47,160 nucleotides of DNA from Nioella sediminis (lineage in GTDB: Bacteria > Pseudomonadota > Alphaproteobacteria > Rhodobacterales > Rhodobacteraceae): NCBI RefSeq assembly GCF_001879695.1, contig NZ_MNBL01000159.1, forward strand, positions 1 to 47,160. The letters run 5' to 3'. How positions within the stretch are numbered: position 1 is the stretch's first letter; each line of letters starts with the position of its first letter. Shown here piece after piece: positions 44,393 through 47,160 of the stretch. The notes under the pieces are model-generated. The model searched no databases, had not been told where the DNA came from, and was given only the letters and a program-made list of their open reading frames with translations. The translations under genes were made by a program, and so were the position numbers.

Positions 44393-44512
44393 CAAAAAAG
44401 CGCCCCTGATGTTTGCTTGCATTCGTCGGCCCGGTGGGTCCGGCGATGTGCAGTGCAAGATCGGGAACGCTTTCGTACATCCCCACCATTTGGCGCTGAA
44501 TCGGGGCGCTCT
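44393..44512 (-). ncRNA. Nested stem-loop with U-tract between lptB and hpf: long terminator, leader or small RNA
   Basis: On the - strand, AGCGCCCC (44510-44503) pairs with GGGGCGCT (44406-44399), followed at once by a U-tract (44399-44394, six U). Inside, CTTGCA (44459-44454) pairs with TGCAAG (44421-44416), enclosing a CCGG-ACCCA-CCGG hairpin (44443-44431). The structure spans about 115 nt. It could be the terminator of the lptCAB transcript, a leader attenuator of hpf (75 nt downstream), or the 3' part of a small RNA. No open frame here resembles a protein. Confidence 0.35.
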
Positions 44513-44551
44513 GTCAACGACAACTCGACGTGATCCGACCGTTGGCAAAGA

Positions 44552-45313
44552 TCAACTGATGCGGAAACTGTGGCCCAGATAGACCCGGCGCACGTTCTCG
44601 TCCCGCACCACTTCCTCGGCGGTGCCGCTCATCAACATGGTGCCGTCATGCAGGATATAGGCGCGGTCCACGATCTCGAGTGTTTCGCGCACGTTGTGAT
44701 CGGTGATCAAGACACCAATCCCTCGTTTTTTAAGGTCGGACACCAGCGCGCGAATCTCGGATACCGCAATCGGATCGACGCCCGCAAAGGGCTCGTCCAG
44801 AAGCAGATATCGGGGGTTCGAGGCCAGGCAGCGGGCGATCTCGGCGCGGCGGCGTTCGCCTCCGGACAGGGACAGGGCCGGGGCGGCGCGCAGATGGGTG
44901 ATGGAAAATTCCGACAGAAGTTCCTCCAGCCGTTCGTGACGCTTGTGGCGGTCTTTTTCCACAACTTCGAGAATCGCCGTAATATTTTCCTCGACCGTCA
45001 GACCGCGGAAGATCGACATTTCCTGCGGCAGATAGCCGATGCCTGCCTTGGCGCGGCGATACATCGGCAGATAGGTGATGTCCTGCCCGTCCAGAATGAC
45101 CTTGCCGCCTTCGGGCGCGACCAGCCCGGCAATCGAATAGAAACAGGTGGTCTTGCCCGATCCGTTGGGCCCGAGAAGGGCCACAACCTCGCCCCGGTCC
45201 AATGTCATGGTCACGTCGCGGATCACCGGACGGCGCTTGTAGCTTTTGCGCAGATTGGTGACGCGCAGGCCCTGCTGGCCCTGTTCCATCACAAGATCGG
45301 GCCGGTCTGCCAT
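44552..45313 (-). CDS. lptB: LptB, ATPase of the LPS transporter LptB2FGC
   Basis: LptB powers extraction of LPS from the inner membrane. The 253 residues have Walker A GPNGSGKTT (48-56), the Q-loop region YLPQEMSIFRGLTVEENI, signature LSGGERRRAEIARCLA (about 148-163), Walker B LLLDEPFAGVDPIAV, and the H-loop VLITDHNVRETL. A Lpt-specific C-terminal end (VYLGHSFRIS) is seen. It lies 3 bp after lptA. rpoN, which often follows lptB in proteobacteria, is absent here. Confidence 0.96.
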   Translation of the reverse strand: MADRPDLVMEQGQQGLRVTNLRKSYKRRPVIRDVTMTLDRGEVVALLGPNGSGKTTCFYSIAGLVAPEGGKVILDGQDITYLPMYRRAKAGIGYLPQEMSIFRGLTVEENITAILEVVEKDRHKRHERLEELLSEFSITHLRAAPALSLSGGERRRAEIARCLASNPRYLLLDEPFAGVDPIAVSEIRALVSDLKKRGIGVLITDHNVRETLEIVDRAYILHDGTMLMSGTAEEVVRDENVRRVYLGHSFRIS

Positions 45314-45316
45314 GGG

Positions 45317-45802
45317 TTACTGCCCCGCGGGTTGCAGGATGGTGCGCACCCGGCCCTCGACGGTGCCGTTACCGGTGTTGAGGTCGATATTCAGTCGGTC
45401 GCCGGCAATCGTGGTGCGCCCTTGCGTCACCAGGACATCGCCCGACAGGAACACGTGACCGGTTTCGACCGAGTATTCCGCCTGTGCGCCTTCCGCGGCG
45501 TCCTCCCCGCGCGTGAGCAACACGCCGCCAGTGGCCAGAACCTGCTGGATCTGCTGCGTATCGCCTGTGCCGTAGATGACAGACACCTCGCCCGCCGCCA
45601 TCCTCAGATCCCCCTGGATCACGATGACATTGCCGGAAAACACCGCATTTCCCGTGGTTTGATCCACGCTGAGACTGTCGGACGTCACCTCGATCGGCTG
45701 GTTGGCGTCATGCGACACCCCCCCGAATCCGATGGATGTTTGTGCCGAGATCGGCAAAGCGGAAAGGCAAGCCACGCAAAGGGCAATGAGAAAGGCGCGC
45801 AT
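45317..45802 (-). CDS. lptA: LptA, periplasmic LPS-transport bridge protein
   Basis: LptA forms the beta-jellyroll filament that carries LPS across the periplasm. The ATG at 45802 (161 residues) follows GGAGC and gives a clean signal peptide (RAFLIALCVACLSALPISAQ). The OstA-like domain shows IEVTSDSLSVDQTTGNAVFSGNV, GDLRMAAGEVSVIY and a final GTVEGRVRTIL. A longer frame from 45877 overlaps lptC and lacks a signal-like start. It lies 10 bp after lptC and 3 bp before lptB. Confidence 0.92.
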   Translation of the reverse strand: MRAFLIALCVACLSALPISAQTSIGFGGVSHDANQPIEVTSDSLSVDQTTGNAVFSGNVIVIQGDLRMAAGEVSVIYGTGDTQQIQQVLATGGVLLTRGEDAAEGAQAEYSVETGHVFLSGDVLVTQGRTTIAGDRLNIDLNTGNGTVEGRVRTILQPAGQ

Positions 45803-45812
45803 GAAAGCTCCG

Positions 45813-46409
45813 TTAACTTCCGGGCTCGTATAGCACCCGAACACCGTCATTAAAAAGGACAACGTCGTTTCCATCAACAGCGCTGAGTCGCATTGATCCG
45901 GCTGTCAGGGACAAACCGGGGCCGGTGACCAGCACATTTCCCGGCGCAACGGCGCTGGATGTGCCCATGTCGAAATGCATCAGCTCTGTATTCAGGCGCA
46001 GACCGGTGGTGGTCGTCAGCTGCACCTCGTCCCCCAGATCGGCGGCCTCGTTGCGCAGGTCGAACTGTCCGCTGCCTGCCACGATCAGCAGGATGGAATC
46101 AGCGTTCAGGTCAATGCGGGCCTCGATGGTTTCGGCATCCAGCATGTTGGGGTTGGTCAGCCTTGGGACCACGCGCGCGGCGGTGAAGATCACCTCGCGC
46201 CCGTCCGACATGGTGCCTGCAAAGCGCGGCTGACCAAGGCTTTGCTCGCGGGCCAGTTCCTCCACATCCACTTCAGCAAAGGGAATGGCGCGGTTCGGGT
46301 CCGGGGTGCGGGAGAACAGGAACAGGGTCGATAGCAGCGCCAGCGCAAGCAGCGGCAGGATCACCTTTACCCAGGCGACAACACGCGAATAGGTGTTGGG
46401 CGCGGCCAT
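45813..46409 (-). CDS. lptC: LptC, inner-membrane LPS-transport protein
   Basis: LptC receives LPS from LptFG and passes it to LptA. The ATG at 46409 gives 198 residues with a GAGGGG ribosome-binding site. It has one N-terminal membrane anchor (VVAWVKVILPLLALALLSTLFLF) and a periplasmic jellyroll domain of low conservation (RFAGTMSDGREVIFTA, LDAETIEARIDLNAD). Identity rests on this layout, length and position directly before lptA and lptB. rnd ends 10 bp upstream. Confidence 0.88.
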   Translation of the reverse strand: MAAPNTYSRVVAWVKVILPLLALALLSTLFLFSRTPDPNRAIPFAEVDVEELAREQSLGQPRFAGTMSDGREVIFTAARVVPRLTNPNMLDAETIEARIDLNADSILLIVAGSGQFDLRNEAADLGDEVQLTTTTGLRLNTELMHFDMGTSSAVAPGNVLVTGPGLSLTAGSMRLSAVDGNDVVLFNDGVRVLYEPGS

Positions 46410-46419
46410 GTCCGTCCCC

Positions 46420-47031
46420 TCAGTGAGAGAAGATGTCGATCTCGGGCCAGCCCGCAAGATCCAGCTTGGCACGGGTGGGCAGGAAATCGAAACAGGCCTG
46501 CGCGATCTCGGTCCTGCCTTCGCGGTCGAGCCTTGTCTCGAAAATCTCCTTCAGCCGGTGTAGGTACAGAACGTCCGACGCAGCATAGGTCATCTGCGCA
46601 TCGGTCAGCTTCGGCGCGCCCCAGTCAGAGCTTTGCTGCATCTTGGAAATGTCGACGTTCAACAGCTCCTGACACAGGTTCCGCAACCCGTGACGATCAG
46701 TATAGGTGCGCACCAGCTTCGACGCGATCTTGGTGCAGAAAACCGGTGCGGCCAGCGCGCCGAAGGCGTGATACATTGCGGCAATGTCGAAGCGCCCGAA
46801 ATGGAAGAGTTTCAGTACTTCGGGGTCTTCCAGCATCCGCGCAAGGTTCGGGGCATCGGTCTGGCCCTTTTCGACCTGAACCAGATGCGCATGACCATCC
46901 CCGCCTGACATCTGCACCAGACACAACCGGTCACGATGCGGGTTCAGACCCATCGTTTCGCAGTCGATTGCAACAACCGGCCCAAGGTCCAGCCCGTCGG
47001 GAAGGTCGTTCTTGTAAAGATGGATCGTCAT
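46420..47031 (-). CDS. rnd: Ribonuclease D-type 3'-5' exonuclease, single-domain
   Basis: This is a DEDDy exoribonuclease involved in tRNA and other stable RNA maturation. The 203-residue product contains only the catalytic domain: Exo I VVAIDCETMGLN (DCE around residues 23-25), Exo II FHFGRFDIAAMYH, and Exo III YAASDVLYL with the Tyr of the DEDDy class. The HRDC domains of E. coli RNase D are missing, as usual in alphaproteobacteria. GGGGAAGACG precedes the ATG. It is the first complete gene of the leftward rnd-lptC-lptA-lptB unit. Confidence 0.93.
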   Translation of the reverse strand: MTIHLYKNDLPDGLDLGPVVAIDCETMGLNPHRDRLCLVQMSGGDGHAHLVQVEKGQTDAPNLARMLEDPEVLKLFHFGRFDIAAMYHAFGALAAPVFCTKIASKLVRTYTDRHGLRNLCQELLNVDISKMQQSSDWGAPKLTDAQMTYAASDVLYLHRLKEIFETRLDREGRTEIAQACFDFLPTRAKLDLAGWPEIDIFSH

Positions 47032-47044
47032 CGTCTTCCCCTGA

Positions 47045-47158
47045 TCAGTCGCAGGCCGGGCCGCAGCTACCCCATGTTTCTCTGGCTGGGTTCATGTCAC
47101 CTTTCGGAAAGATAGGCAACTTGGGGCGGGCTTGCCAATCGCACACGGGGTATTGGCG
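47045..47158 (-). CDS. Possible 3' end of an unidentified gene (or 16-residue small ORF), cut by window edge
   Basis: A frame open from the window edge reads CDWQARPKLPIFPKGDMNPA, then RETWGSCGPACD and a TGA stop at 47045. It ends 13 bp before rnd, in the same direction. Third codon positions are mostly G or C, and the three Cys residues in the last 37 codons look non-random, but I do not recognise the family. The in-frame ATG at 47095 with AAAGG four bases upstream could alone encode a 16-residue peptide. Evidence is thin. Confidence 0.3.
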   Translation of the reverse strand, partial: RQYPVCDWQARPKLPIFPKGDMNPARETWGSCGPACD

Positions 47159-47160
47159 GT

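Overview
The window looks like a piece of the main chromosome of a marine Rhodobacterales (Roseobacter-type) alphaproteobacterium. The evidence is high GC with very short intergenic gaps, alphaproteobacterial forms of the housekeeping proteins (long HPF, single-domain RNase D, malic enzyme fused to a phosphotransacetylase-like domain, Tim44-like protein), the run maf-aroE-coaE-dnaQ-secB next to a putative origin, and the mnmE-mnmG-rsmG-parA-parB block with parS sites. I cannot name a genus. There is no insertion sequence, prophage, CRISPR array, tRNA or rRNA that I can support.

Layout. 1-2783: the HslVU protease operon, hslV (3' part only) and hslU, with a polytopic membrane protein of unknown function placed between them and overlapping both. 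2819-5133: a lipoprotein-like alpha/beta hydrolase and an MFS transporter, overlapping by 4 bp. 5116-8563: an envelope and protein-export group (Smr protein, MltA and a Tim44-like protein leftward; FxsA and SecB rightward). 8564-11310: dnaQ-coaE-aroE-maf, leftward and tightly overlapped. 11311-11725: a gene-free, partly AT-rich stretch with DnaA-box-like sequences, my candidate for oriC. 11726-19085: hemJ, rho, mnmE, mnmG, rsmG, parA and parB, rightward, with two perfect 16-bp parS palindromes inside mnmG and rsmG. 19082-21553: hemW-rdgB-rph, leftward. 21675-23325: hrcA-grpE. 23425-31660: mutS (leftward), maeB (rightward), dnaJ and dnaK (leftward, with a good sigma-32-type promoter). 31874-33914: alkB, an SH3-domain secreted protein and a polysaccharide-export-type ABC permease.

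34048-43239 is the accessory-looking part. It is one apparent eight-gene operon: CysQ, a KdsB-like cytidylyltransferase, a GT2 glycosyltransferase, GalU, a GT4 glycosyltransferase, a second GT2-like protein, a Core-2/I-branching-type (GT14-like) transferase with a long extra domain, and a protein with two sulfotransferase-like halves. Together these predict a sulfated surface glycan. GalU and the cytidylyltransferase would make activated sugars, the GTs would build and branch the chain, the sulfotransferase would decorate it, CysQ would remove the PAP by-product, and the divergent permease (with an ATPase encoded elsewhere) could export it. This is inference from domain content.

43236-47031: ptsN, hpf, lptB, lptA, lptC and rnd, all leftward. 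The lpt genes build the LPS transport bridge, and hpf-ptsN follow without the rpoN gene that often sits between lptB and hpf. A partial reading frame at the right edge may belong to one more gene.

The best second looks are: the tandem sulfotransferase whose second half has lost its P-loop; the KdsB-like enzyme lacking the second metal-binding Asp; the membrane protein wedged in hslVU; the putative oriC; parS used as coding sequence; and a nested stem-loop RNA between lptB and hpf.
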